Of a stretch of 64,000 bases of DNA, positions 56,101 to 63,201 are shown piece by piece. The DNA is from Sebaldella termitidis ATCC 33386. GTDB lineage: Bacteria; Fusobacteriota; Fusobacteriia; Fusobacteriales; Leptotrichiaceae. The position numbers and the translations under genes are program-made. The first letter of the stretch is position 1. Each line of letters starts with the position of its first letter. The notes beneath the pieces are model-generated. The model ran no database searches and was not told the DNA's origin. It worked only from the letters and a program-made list of their open reading frames with translations. The stretch is from NCBI RefSeq assembly GCF_000024405.1, contig NC_013517.1, positions 2,418,001-2,482,000 on the forward strand, in the 5' to 3' direction.

Positions 56101-57502
56101 ATCTATTATCTGTAGTATGCCCCAGTGTAGTATCCAGAAATTTATTCCCTAATTCTGTTTTTTCAGCAGCTGTAATCCAGTTTCTTTCCTCCAGCTCATC
56201 AAGTGCATAATTTTTCCATTCTCCTGTAACAGGATCCTGCATACCGCTGTAATGTTCATCATAGTGAAGGATCTGTACCAAATAATCTGCATTTACTACA
56301 TCCCCTTCAAGTGTTACTTTCAAATCATTAACATTCCCGCCTGCAGTCCCAAATCTTGTTATTGGATTATCTATTACTTTAAATAATCCCTGCACCTGAC
56401 CACCCTGCGGATTATTATTAATAGAGTTTGTATATATTCCTGTTGGTAGCAGTGCCTCTTCATAGGTCCATGTTCCTAATACAGGGTCATAAGTCCCTCT
56501 TTGATTATATTCAAGACCGGCAGATGGTGTTCCTATTACATTATCCAATGTATAGTCATAAAATCCCGGATTTGTAGTTGACCAGGTCAACACTGGGTTA
56601 ATATTCGTTCTCACATTTATAGTTCCGCTCGTAATATCCATCTGTGATATTATTGAGTTTGATCCATTATCATCTCCATAAGGGAAGAAACCTGTTATTC
56701 CTCCGTTTCCTCCTCCTGTACCATTCAGACTTAATACTGGTATCGAATTAAAGTTTATTGTTGTTATATTTGGTATTGTCGGATTAAATGATGTTATATT
56801 CAGATTCGGTATATCCAGTGCATCCGGCATTGTGAATTCAAGAGTTCCGCTCTCTAAATCCGATACTGCTACATCAGTTATCAGAAGATCAGTTATCCCT
56901 CTGTCCACACCTTTCATATTAATGCTAATTCCTAAATCCACTACTTTAACATCATTATCATTTCTATATGGCTTAAATTTTCCTAATGTACTGTAAGTCA
57001 TTCCCTGAAATAATTTGTCAACTAATTCTTTTTGGTTTGTCGACAATTTTTCATAATCTGCTTTGTTTCCTTTTAGTATACTTTGCAGCATATCGTTACT
57101 TACTCCGCTTTGCAGTATACTGTTATATATTTCTCCACTTATTGTATTTAAACTTCCCGCTGTTTCCGGAAATGCATAGTACTTTGCATTATCCAGCGTA
57201 TTATCTCCTCTTTCTTTTTCACTGTAAAAACCGCTGAAAAATACCTGCCATTCGAGATATTCCGGCTTTACTACATAGTCTCCCTGTAAATACAAATCTT
57301 TTAATTCTTTATTCTTTTTATTAAGTATATTTTCAAGCAGTTCATAATTTGATTTATTTGACTTTCCTGTTTCGGCATTTTTTATCATTTTATTATATAG
57401 CTGATCGTACTTTACCTGATTTACTCCGGATTGAGCACTGCCCGCTGCGACTGCAAGCGAGTTTAATGCTAAAACAGTTAATAATTTTTTATTTCTTTTC
57501 AT
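50195..57502 (-). CDS. Giant autotransporter adhesin (type Va secretion), about 2435 aa
   Basis: Same architecture as the protein at 15-6704. A signal peptide (MKRNKKLLTVLALNSLAVAA) is followed by a conserved helical region (NKKNKELKDLYLQGDYVVKPE, then YLEWQVFF). A unique segment to about residue 300 is followed by a beta-helix passenger of N-x-G / GIY repeats. The final 280 or so residues are a barrel ending KAVF that is close to the first protein's (shared SITSDN, NGLEALEVEGNDAWS, LNERE). The ATG at 57502 with SD AAGGAGACG is preferred; the frame opens 36 bases earlier. Unlike many autotransporters in this phylum, no small exported genes precede it; the upstream region has a promoter, AT-rich DNA and a repeat. 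Confidence 0.93.
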   Translation of the reverse strand: MKRNKKLLTVLALNSLAVAAGSAQSGVNQVKYDQLYNKMIKNAETGKSNKSNYELLENILNKKNKELKDLYLQGDYVVKPEYLEWQVFFSGFYSEKERGDNTLDNAKYYAFPETAGSLNTISGEIYNSILQSGVSNDMLQSILKGNKADYEKLSTNQKELVDKLFQGMTYSTLGKFKPYRNDNDVKVVDLGISINMKGVDRGITDLLITDVAVSDLESGTLEFTMPDALDIPNLNITSFNPTIPNITTINFNSIPVLSLNGTGGGNGGITGFFPYGDDNGSNSIISQMDITSGTINVRTNINPVLTWSTTNPGFYDYTLDNVIGTPSAGLEYNQRGTYDPVLGTWTYEEALLPTGIYTNSINNNPQGGQVQGLFKVIDNPITRFGTAGGNVNDLKVTLEGDVVNADYLVQILHYDEHYSGMQDPVTGEWKNYALDELEERNWITAAEKTELGNKFLDTTLGHTTDNRWFQYVENNSSWNLKGSNVVAVNLQAHSGYQDANSIFMNRGEIIGLNEASSTNNLVGKHVAFMFTEGGSQRKQEGFDNTGLIEMRAPESVLFLMTNNAYSYSYNESNDSYGNNNISDNPGKHILMNNGDMKLYGNNNIGVYTHNAPMMSKNEYAYYYSNGTWNESKSIYNGLQRTEIRLYNPITLLGDQSIGVDIERELNFANSKIKVDIGTEDPRQTAASSAGVNGLENSGNIAGGSSAYTDSAAGIYVNMGNNVMYYSKYVYDQNNPANNVNISGYMAENPQFTLSDYLLNVGEYSRGGVGLRVEDYGDVILGSSSDTTTNHEINLLAGSEGNAGIYLRGSNSSTVTYEPDPVWNPGYTETVDLLGFLGARVTTDGLIMNIDGNKQVGVQIEDYGYFYHKNGNIKVNGTNNTGIAVKTGGTGELSDTGTINVSAGNLGVYNDSTFTMNGGTINVDGLASVGVYSEAGNAGAALNSGTIKSENGGIGLYAGTGSVMNLNQGVNLTAGNKGLLFYNYDGSALTGKYNVTGTVGATVENGGNAFYIKSGTTLTNYLNNSFIGTGNLDLMLKSGSKLYILDGEGGTFNLTALDSVTNAGGAIGNNVTINAASASDYIPVSMNKGTLVLDRNINMDNSSELYKRSEFSSASVSLESGKIITGTQNNQTGIAQRNYAGSSGVDTVKITNIGTVDLSGSGAIGLATDYGHIINNNKVRTTGDKSVGVYSANGTVTENNGDIITGGTSSAGIYGVNYLDGVTDSSVLGYGNNKIDITNNGKIVSEGTGKVYGIYAANNAVPTADSKINLGNGTIDISSSKGGTGVYAVNTTVTGGGTLTVGSDSLGMYAKDSNVNLSGMTLNIKGNNSLGFYLDGTTTFNGNGNINIDGQNIALFNVTSNGIFNNNFTVSSTAGSTYTVGKISNTTFIYDGTSSLSENGSLIMGNNSAVLLDSNSNVSATGNNVVAVSLDGQYIGTLPAGFIPDTDGENRGNITLGDNSAGLYGKNGTRLLNSGNITVGNSSLGMKTNGTGSSLTNSGAVTAGANSVGIYGKETDKVTNTMSGVINGSSPETVGMYLNTSNAGTVTNAGLIDLSGDKARGIHAEGTGIKSINNIGTIRIGDSLNSSNPGIGIYSKTAGDVITNTGTIAVGINSIGVYSLGGTVNQDSVITTGGIGVYADSAAVNLNTGSNLITGDNGAVGVYAINGSNVVNSGTAAVGNGSYGYALKSGSNLTNNSQAAVADNGTFVYGDGAGTISSSGDVILTGSDSFGFYTVNGGAIANSGNITGDTGVSNIAIYNKDGSIYNTGNITVGDSVILDTMNTENNRYAVGIYGKNSQIYNSGDIKVGYYGVGIFGSESNVENHGNIISDAEGAIGLFIENGTLDNYGNVTLSGNSSMGIYANKGATVTNYGIVTVNGDSSQGVYLNLASTLDNQGTININGNNSQGVLLKGEGKLVNSGTINLASGLVNSETVSYGTASSYPVPSIINAGVINVSENFETNGLDISIKADPDSMRTAEIMEDMGAAFVSDAVKFYAPSFSTTDPINIMSGFAAGTHAETYKLKDVFNPTTEEGGPNSGLVKVKSKSLTWSATPVINSRGNVDIWMQKIPYDEFTSGLWFEDFGLALDTKYAGSAGNAGLIFDKIDTIETEYDFRRTMSNLAGDIYANMNQREETIADVFESSLNLLQNSKNNTKENVKINVLAGKGSVKEDTEGVVGYDYETVGALALREVERTYKHTFGYSAGYSHTNFEFKDGNNSEEDVDTVQLGLHSKYKSNDWILRNDLTGRMNLHNVDRNLDWTNAGSSNMSGNYETYSITSDNKLGKEISLGKRASVTPYGGLKAMYTTRPTFSENGLEALEVEGNDAWSVKPRVGVELKGEMPLGSSESWKLKGAVDVAYEYELGDLNEREYAKLVNVETDYHKLAKPEKDKGQIRTGASLGVEVEDRYGIFVTGDYRAGNDKQDDYRVGVTLKAVF

Positions 57503-57626
57503 TTCGTCTCCTTCATTTACATTACTAAGCAAAAACAAATCCCAGCATTTTATATCAATAATTAAAAAACTGACTCTCCCTTCTTTTGAAGCTTCTGCAT
57601 ATTTTTGATATAATCATTTTGAGATT

Positions 57627-57655
57627 ATTAAATAACTTTTGTTTTAATTTGGCAA
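57627..57655 (-). promoter_or_regulatory. Probable promoter of the second autotransporter
   Basis: TTGCCA (57650-57655), 17-bp spacer, TTTAAT (57627-57632) on the - strand; leader of about 115 bases. The DNA from 57660 to 58065 is extremely AT-rich, with no other feature that I can support. Confidence 0.45.
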
Positions 57656-58067
57656 GTAAAAAGATTATATACATTTTAAATTTGTAAGTCAACTAATTTT
57701 TAAAGTAAACTCTAGTACAAAATTTTCAGACATTTCTTTATTTTTTAAATTTTTTCATTAAATTCTTTTTTATATTTCCCCAATTATACTAATCGTTTAT
57801 TTTATTAACTGTAAGTAAAAACATTTCATTTCTCCATATTTAATATTAATATTTTTATTATTTTTTTTATATTTTAAAACAATTATTATTTATATAAAAA
57901 ACATTTTATAAATAATCTTTTTAAAAAAATTGTTATTTTATATTTTAATAGCAAATAATTTTATGCTTATATTTTACATTTTATATCTCTTTTACCATTT
58001 TTCATTATATAAATGCTATTTACATAATACTTCACCTGATTCCAATATTTTACGTGCCTTTCCTCCT

Positions 58068-58290
58068 TCATAAAATTTCTCTTTAGTAAGTAAAAATATA
58101 TTTCATAATATCAGTGTTCTAGATATTAATCTCCTAAATTTTCTATTCTTTTTTGATTTCATTCCACAGTCTTTATTTTAAGCTCTACGCCTTCTTTCTT
58201 TATATTTATATAATAGTACTTTTAATTTTTTTATTGCTTATACAATCATTAGAATTTCATTTTAATTTCGAAAGTAATTTCAAAGAAATA
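58068..58290 (-). repeat. Dispersed repeat, copy A (family with 62216-62595 and 63199-63600)
   Basis: The core at about 58175-58290 matches the other two copies: CTTTATAT...ATAATA, then TTTATTGCTTATACAAT.ATTAG, a T/A block, and AATTTCAAAGA (as written on +). A second shared block is ATTTCATAATATC followed by CTCCTAAATTTTCT at 58100-58150. No ORF is conserved among copies. Unlike copies B and C, no clear terminator follows it on the - strand. It lies in the long spacer between the autotransporter and the divergent amidotransferase. Confidence 0.55.
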
Positions 58291-58306
58291 ACAAATATAA
58301 TTAAAT

Positions 58307-58330
58307 ATTCTTATTCTTATTCTTATTCTT
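58307..58330. repeat. Hexanucleotide tandem repeat (ATTCTT)x4
   Basis: Four perfect copies of ATTCTT in the divergent spacer between the second autotransporter and the amidotransferase. Such tracts can change length by slippage. It is about 90 bases upstream of the amidotransferase -10 box. Confidence 0.8.
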
Positions 58331-58418
58331 GAGTTTAAAAATATTCTGCCAAAAATCATTTTCAACTGTTAAAATTCAATATTTATATTTTTATTTACTT
58401 TATATTCTATACTTTTTC

Positions 58419-58427
58419 TGTTATAAT
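58419..58427 (+). promoter_or_regulatory. Extended -10 promoter of the amidotransferase gene
   Basis: TGTTATAAT on the + strand (hexamer 58422-58427), 43 bases before the ATG, with only a weak -35 match upstream. Confidence 0.5.
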
Positions 58428-58469
58428 TTTATAGAAAATAATTAAACATAATTTATAAAGGAGGAAAAA

Positions 58470-59165
58470 ATGAATATTCATATCCTTCAGCATGTTCCTT
58501 TTGAAGATATAGGAGCAATCGACCGCTGGATAAATAAAGGAAATCACAAAAAATTTTATACCAAATTATATGCAGATAATCCTTTTCCGGCTATAGACAG
58601 CTTTGACTTTTTGATTATACTCGGCGGTCCCATGGGAACTTATGAAGAAGATAAGTATGTCTGGCTGATTAAAGAGAAAGAGTTTATTCATCAGGCAATA
58701 AAAGCCGGCAAAAAAATTCTGGGGATTTGTCTGGGCTCTCAGCTCCTTGCAGATGTTTTAGGTGCCAAAGTATATAAAAATAATAAAAAGGAAATCGGAT
58801 GGTTTCCCGTGACGCTGACTCCTGACGGCAGAGATCATGCTTTATTTGCCGGCATTGAAAATAGTATAAATGTACTTCACTGGCATGGTGATACTTTTTC
58901 TCTTCCAGAAAAAAGCATCCATCTGCTGGAATCAAAGGCATGTACCAATCAGGCCTTTCTTTATGAAACACATGTTTTAGGTCTGCAGTTTCATTTTGAA
59001 GCAGCACCTGACAGTGTGACTTCTATGCTGGAAAATGACAGCAAGGATCTTAGTATTTCTTTAGATTCCATACAAACTTCAGAAGAAATTCTGAATAATC
59101 TTCATTATTCCGGCAAGTCTAATGAAATTTTATTTACTTTACTGGATAGATTTTTAGCTTTATAA
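58470..59165 (+). CDS. Class-I glutamine amidotransferase-like protein
   Basis: A 231-aa stand-alone GATase1 domain of the GMP-synthase-like group. The oxyanion strand is LIILGGPMGTYEED, the nucleophile elbow ILGICLGSQLLADVLGA (Cys near 90), and the His-Glu pair is in GLQFHFEAAPDS. LHWHGDTFSLPE is the conserved segment following the core. These proteins may deglutaminate gamma-glutamyl compounds or act with an unknown synthetase; no partner gene is adjacent. SD AAAGGAGG. It is one of two + strand genes. Confidence 0.88.
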   Translation: MNIHILQHVPFEDIGAIDRWINKGNHKKFYTKLYADNPFPAIDSFDFLIILGGPMGTYEEDKYVWLIKEKEFIHQAIKAGKKILGICLGSQLLADVLGAKVYKNNKKEIGWFPVTLTPDGRDHALFAGIENSINVLHWHGDTFSLPEKSIHLLESKACTNQAFLYETHVLGLQFHFEAAPDSVTSMLENDSKDLSISLDSIQTSEEILNNLHYSGKSNEILFTLLDRFLAL

Positions 59166-59175
59166 TTTTTTAAAT

Positions 59176-59278
59176 AAAAAGAGCTGTACCCAAACAGATT
59201 TATAATAATCTAAATATATAAAGGTAAATCCTTTTCTATATTTTATAATTAGATCTCCGTTTTAATACAACTCTTTTT
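59176..59278. terminator. 103-bp inverted-repeat element / bidirectional terminator between convergent genes
   Basis: AAAAAGAGCTGTA (59176-59188) pairs with TACAACTCTTTTT (59266-59278), 12 of 13. The interior contains AGATT...AATCT and AAAGG...CCTTT helices. It fills the convergent gap and has T tracts on both strands, so it should terminate both genes. The loop of about 77 bases is unusually long for a simple terminator. Confidence 0.55.
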
Positions 59279-59290
59279 TATGGCAGAAAT

Positions 59291-60157
59291 TTATTTTCTG
59301 TATTCTATATTTTCAATATTAAATATGTAATTGCTGTCTAAATTACCATTCTTCTCATACCATGAATATTCAAGATGTGTCGGCACCATAAATCCGTTTA
59401 TTTCTTTATACTCGGATTTTTCACCTACTTCTCTTAATATTGCCTCATTTCCGTGAAGCATATAATCTTCTGTTTCCATCTTGGTTATTTGATTTTTTTC
59501 ATTAAATGTTACCAGATATCTTCCTTTCAGATCTCCGTATGTTATTTCCAGATAAGCATGCTTTTCATCTTTCGGAAGCCATTTTATATACTTGCTCGGC
59601 AGAAGTGCCCACGGAAAGTCAACTGCTGTTCCGTAATAACGAAGCATAAGATAAGTATATAATGATTTTCTCTGCTCCTCTGAGTAGTCTGTAGACATTA
59701 CAGTTTTCTGACCAAAAGCCTTTGCTCTCATATTATGCTTGTCCACAGAAAATGCATCTCTGCTTTCAAGTATCGGAAATTTTAGTATTTTATGCATATA
59801 CAAACCTTCCCACATATATTTCGGCTCTGTAGTTATACTGGTTTGGGCACTTTTTACCGCAAAGTAATTTTTGGATACAGGAAGCTTGAATATTCCTTTT
59901 TCTTTCCAGAATACATAGCTTACAGTTACTGATTTCTGACCGTTAAATGTATATTCAAAATACTTTCTTACCGGCTCCGGCAGATCTGTATATCTGTTTA
60001 AGTCGAGATTTATTTCCTGCACTTTTTCGTTTGCTGTTAATTCTTTTCTAAGCTTTTTATTTTCAGAACCAGATCTCATAAAACCCGATATATAAAAGCC
60101 CAGCAGTATTATTGCTAATGCCAGCAGCATTATAACTGCTCTTTTTAATATTTTCAT
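59291..60157 (-). CDS. DUF6544/DUF6920-type membrane-anchored protein, 288 aa
   Basis: One N-terminal membrane helix (residues 8-27, VIMLLALAIILLGFYISGFM) and a large extracytoplasmic domain. Recognisable segments are DLPEPVRKYFEYTF near 58, a MWEGLYMHKILKFPILESRDAF centre and AVDFPWALLPS near 180. These are the pattern of proteins annotated DUF6544/DUF6920, whose function is unknown. It is last in the GntR-ABC operon, 19 bases after the permease. It could be an accessory or lipid-related protein of that exporter, which is inference only. Confidence 0.7.
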   Translation of the reverse strand: MKILKRAVIMLLALAIILLGFYISGFMRSGSENKKLRKELTANEKVQEINLDLNRYTDLPEPVRKYFEYTFNGQKSVTVSYVFWKEKGIFKLPVSKNYFAVKSAQTSITTEPKYMWEGLYMHKILKFPILESRDAFSVDKHNMRAKAFGQKTVMSTDYSEEQRKSLYTYLMLRYYGTAVDFPWALLPSKYIKWLPKDEKHAYLEITYGDLKGRYLVTFNEKNQITKMETEDYMLHGNEAILREVGEKSEYKEINGFMVPTHLEYSWYEKNGNLDSNYIFNIENIEYRK

Positions 60158-60176
60158 TTTTACTCCTTATGTATTA

Positions 60177-60863
60177 TTATATTTGATCTATTTTCTTTCT
60201 CTGAAGATATACTGTTATTAAAAAAAAGATTATACAGAATGATAAATGCCATATTATTGACCATAATCCCAGTCTGTCGCCGCCGAAATGTCTTCCACTG
60301 CGAACAGTATCCGTAGAAAAAATAAGTACATTATGTCTTATCATTCCGTTTATAACAAACCATCCTATTACTGCTCCGGCTGTTATTACCTTTCTCCAGA
60401 TCCTGCTTATCGAAAAAGATTTTATCCATATCATAAAATATGAAATATAACTTACAGCGAGTGTTGTAAAAAACAGAATTTTTACCGGAAACATGAGCAT
60501 AGACTCCCATGAAAAGGCAAAATGATTGACTACAGTCATTTTATACACTAAAAAAAATACATATTCTGCAATAACTACTATTAGTACAAGTATATAACTG
60601 ACTATCAGTTTTGACAGTAAGATCTTTTCCGGTGTACTGTCTGTCATGGACACAAGCGTAAATGTTTCTTTTCCTGTATCATATAAATTGAATTTTATTA
60701 TAAAAATAACCAATATTATTGATAATATCATTACCCCTATTGCTGGTAAACCATGTGCTCTTCTTGAAATAACAGACATTATATTAAATAATATATAGAA
60801 TCCTGTAAGCAATATTATAAATCCTTTTGTTTCCCTAAAGTAAAACTGTACTAATCTGTTCAT
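60177..60863 (-). CDS. ABC-2 type exporter permease subunit
   Basis: A 228-aa protein with about six membrane helices (for example GFIILLTGFYILFNIM and GVMILSIILVIFIIKF). It has the FTLVSMTDSTPEKILLSKLI loop typical of small ABC-2 permeases such as YtrC/YtrD neighbours. It is placed between an ABC ATPase (83 bases upstream) and the DUF6544 gene. SD AAAGGAGAG. Confidence 0.75.
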   Translation of the reverse strand: MNRLVQFYFRETKGFIILLTGFYILFNIMSVISRRAHGLPAIGVMILSIILVIFIIKFNLYDTGKETFTLVSMTDSTPEKILLSKLIVSYILVLIVVIAEYVFFLVYKMTVVNHFAFSWESMLMFPVKILFFTTLAVSYISYFMIWIKSFSISRIWRKVITAGAVIGWFVINGMIRHNVLIFSTDTVRSGRHFGGDRLGLWSIIWHLSFCIIFFLITVYLQRKKIDQI

Positions 60864-60946
60864 TTTTCTCTCCTTTCGTTACTTTTGATAATTTTATATC
60901 TGATAATTCTTTTTTCATTTCTAACTGCTCCTTTTAATATGATTTT

Positions 60947-61657
60947 TCATGATACTTCAGTTTTCATTATTTCTCTGTAGAATTCTACTATTGATTTATC
61001 ATTTTTTTCTTTATATTCTTCTACATTAATATCTGCGGTTATTCTGCCTTCCTTCATTAACATTACTCTGTCTAGAAGCATTTCTATCTCATTTATAAAA
61101 TGAGTTGATAAAATTATTGTTGTTTCCGGATTAAACTCTCTCAAAATAAGGGAGTATATCTCTTCTCTTGCCACAAGATCAATATTGGCAAATGGTTCAT
61201 CCAGAAGATACAGCTTTACATTTCTTGATAAAGTAAATGCAAGCTTGGCTTTTGCCAGTGTTCCCGACGACATTGACCTGAATTCCGTATTTTCGCTTAT
61301 ATTCAAAATTTTCAGCATATCTGCATTCTTTTTTATATCAAAATCCGGGAAAAGTCCGGAAAAACTTTCTACAGCATTTTTTATTGTCCATTTTGGATTA
61401 AAGAGGTTAACTACAGGCATATATGCTAATTCTCTTTTTACTTTGTAATCCTGAACAGAAACACCATTTATACTTACTTCTCCTGAGCTGAGATGTGAAA
61501 GTCCGGCTATACAATTCAGCAGACTTGTTTTCCCGCTTCCGTTTTCTCCCAGCAGTCCGACTATCTGTCCTTTTTTTATTTCAAAACTTACATTCTTCAA
61601 TGCTTTTTCTCTCCCAAAATTTTTTACGGCATTTTTGCAGCTAACCAGTAATTCCAC
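60947..61657 (-). CDS. ABC exporter ATPase, YtrB-like
   Basis: A cytoplasmic ATPase of about 236 aa. Walker A is GLLGENGSGKTSLLNCIAG near residue 33. The signature is degenerate (MSSGTLAKAKLAFTLS), as usual for the YtrB/EcsA-like group. Walker B is LYLLDEPFANIDL, and the switch His is LSTHFINEIE. Start is ambiguous because there is no ATG: GTG at 61657 is two bases after the gntR stop and has AAGGAAG at good spacing, while GTG at 61666 overlaps gntR. It probably powers the adjacent permease. Confidence 0.88.
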   Translation of the reverse strand: MELLVSCKNAVKNFGREKALKNVSFEIKKGQIVGLLGENGSGKTSLLNCIAGLSHLSSGEVSINGVSVQDYKVKRELAYMPVVNLFNPKWTIKNAVESFSGLFPDFDIKKNADMLKILNISENTEFRSMSSGTLAKAKLAFTLSRNVKLYLLDEPFANIDLVAREEIYSLILREFNPETTIILSTHFINEIEMLLDRVMLMKEGRITADINVEEYKEKNDKSIVEFYREIMKTEVS

Positions 61658-61658
61658 T

Positions 61659-62018
61659 CTAATCACTTCCTTCTTTCTCTTTTATAAGACTTATAATATC
61701 TTCTGTATTAAATCCCATTTTCTTCATTTCCCTGATAAAATCGTTCACTATTTTTTCCGCTGCTTTCTCAGACAGGCTTTCTATTTTTTTGTTATCTCCT
61801 GTAACAAAGTTTCCCATTCCTCTTTTGGAATATATATACTCTTCCCTTTCCAGTTCCATATATGCCCTCTGTATTGTATTAGGATTCACGCCCAGCTGTA
61901 CTGCCATATCTCTTACTGAAGGCAGCTTCTGTTCTGCTTCCCACTCTTTTGTTATGAGCTTTAATTTTATAAATGCTATTATCTGTTGATATATAGGTAT
62001 ATTATCTTCAAATTTCAC
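61659..62018 (-). CDS. GntR-family regulator, YtrA subfamily
   Basis: A 119-aa repressor with winged helix: IPIYQQIIAFIKLKLITKEW, KLPSVRDMAVQLGVNPNTIQRAYMELEREEYIYSKRGMGNFV, then a short helical tail, which defines the YtrA type. GTG start with an excellent SD (AAGGAGGAGG). It is first in the operon with the ABC exporter it very likely represses. YtrA systems respond to cell-wall active antibiotics in Bacillus and Staphylococcus. That response is family knowledge, not shown here. Confidence 0.92.
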   Translation of the reverse strand: MKFEDNIPIYQQIIAFIKLKLITKEWEAEQKLPSVRDMAVQLGVNPNTIQRAYMELEREEYIYSKRGMGNFVTGDNKKIESLSEKAAEKIVNDFIREMKKMGFNTEDIISLIKEKEGSD

Positions 62019-62183
62019 TGCTCCTCCTCCTTACCAAAGACTTTTTTGATTAAACACCGGTTATTTAAGATTTTTAATTTAATTTCATTCTTTGTTTCTG
62101 TGTACTAGTTAAATAATACACTAATATTTTATAAATGTCAACTATTTTTATTTTTTGTGACTATTACAAAAATAAACTGTAAT

Positions 62184-62223
62184 AAAAAAAGAACTATCTC
62201 TACTCCTTCTAAGAGATAATTCC
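62184..62223 (-). terminator. Intrinsic terminator at the 3' end of repeat copy B
   Basis: GGAATTATCTCT...AGAGATAGTTC stem followed by seven T on the - strand. No ORF of useful size ends here. The unit it closes is repeat copy B. Confidence 0.72.
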
Positions 62224-62595
62224 TTGGTAGATGAAATATTATTTCATAATATCTGCCTTCTCAAATATTACTCACCTAAAATTTCTTTTTTAATAAAATA
62301 TAACTTCTACTGCACACACTGTATTTTTTGCAGAAACAGCTAATTTATATTCTGCTTTTATATGTTATATTTTATTCCGCTTGTGATATATAAATTTTTA
62401 TATATCAGCCTATTAGAAAATAATTTTTTTATTCTTTTTTATTTCATAAAACTCTTCATTGTACAGTTGTTTCTTATAAAAGCCCTTTGCCTTCCTGCTT
62501 TATATATATATAATAATACAATCATATTTATTTTTGCTTATACAAATATTAGTTTTATCTTTTAAATATCAAATATATTTCAAAGACTGAAAATA
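62216..62595 (-). repeat. Dispersed repeat copy B, candidate noncoding transcript of about 400 nt
   Basis: The core 62472-62592 is shared with copies A and C: CTTTATATATATATAATA, TTTTTGCTTATACAAATATTAG and ATATTTCAAAGA on the + strand. The 3' block ATTTCATAATATC...CCTAAAATTTC is also shared. On the - strand it lies between the terminator of the 118-aa gene (62611-62633) and its own terminator (62184-62223). No ORF is conserved with the other copies. Candidate small RNA gene or decayed gene family. Confidence 0.5.
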
Positions 62596-62610
62596 TAATT
62601 TCAAAAATAG

Positions 62611-62633
62611 AAAAAGCCTGCCGGCACAGACTT
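62611..62633 (-). terminator. Terminator after the 118-aa membrane protein
   Basis: AAGTCTG-TGCCGG-CAGGCTT followed by TTTC and T-rich DNA on the - strand; one G-U pair. It lies about 70 bases after the stop codon. Confidence 0.6.
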
Positions 62634-62703
62634 ATTAATACTGCTAATACTGTTTATTTACTTTCAGCGAAAAGCTGGTAAGCAGTTATAAAAAAAATTT
62701 ATA

Positions 62704-63060
62704 TTATTTTCTGGAAAAATACTTTTGTATATCAGGAATAACGAAATAAAACATAGCTATTAATGTCAAAAGCGCAATATTTCCCGGTCTTTTAAAATAT
62801 AACAAATTCACTGCAAGACATATTACAATTCCGGCTACCAGTATAAGTCTGCCGGCACTTTTTCCGTAAAATGAAAATACTCCTGCCCAAATCACAAGCA
62901 AACCAACAAGAAAATTTATAACAATAATATACGGTATCTGCCCTGACTGTGACAGATAATCCCATTTTTTAGAAAGAATGGATATTCCAGAATATACTCT
63001 GAGACACCCTACAAAAGTTGTAATTATACTTAATATTTTTAATGTCATAGGTTTTTCCAT
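62704..63060 (-). CDS. Hypothetical four-helix membrane protein, 118 aa
   Basis: Not recognised. Four hydrophobic segments: residues 8-28 (LSIITTFVGCLRVYSGI), 44-63 (IVINFLVGLLVIWAGVFSF), 70-86 (RLILVAGIVICLAVNLL) and 94-110 (IALLTLIAMFYFVIPDI), with a basic C terminus (KYFSRK). SD AAAGGAGG. Single gene between two noncoding repeat units, with its own terminator. A DoxX-like or small integral-membrane role is possible but unsupported. Confidence 0.7.
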   Translation of the reverse strand: MEKPMTLKILSIITTFVGCLRVYSGISILSKKWDYLSQSGQIPYIIVINFLVGLLVIWAGVFSFYGKSAGRLILVAGIVICLAVNLLYFKRPGNIALLTLIAMFYFVIPDIQKYFSRK

Positions 63061-63173
63061 AATTTATTCCTCCTTTTGATGACTAACACGTTTTACTAAA
63101 AAAACAAGCTGCTACACTAGATAATATCAAAAGAAAGAGAATAAAACAAGTATATTTTCTTTTTCATATTATA

Positions 63174-63201
63174 TAAAAAATCCCTGCCGGGGCAGAGATA
63201 A
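63174..63201 (-). terminator. Intrinsic terminator at the 3' end of repeat copy C
   Basis: ATCTCTGCC-CC-GGCAGGGAT stem followed by TTTTT on the - strand, GC-rich and strong. It shares AAATTATCTCT with the copy B terminator. Confidence 0.78.

Noticed and set aside
58068-58110. Possible 34-codon - strand ORF starting near 58071 (MKEERHV...)
   Set aside because: It contains an SD-like GAAGGAGG inside its own start region instead of upstream, is AT-driven in composition and is not conserved in repeat copies B and C.
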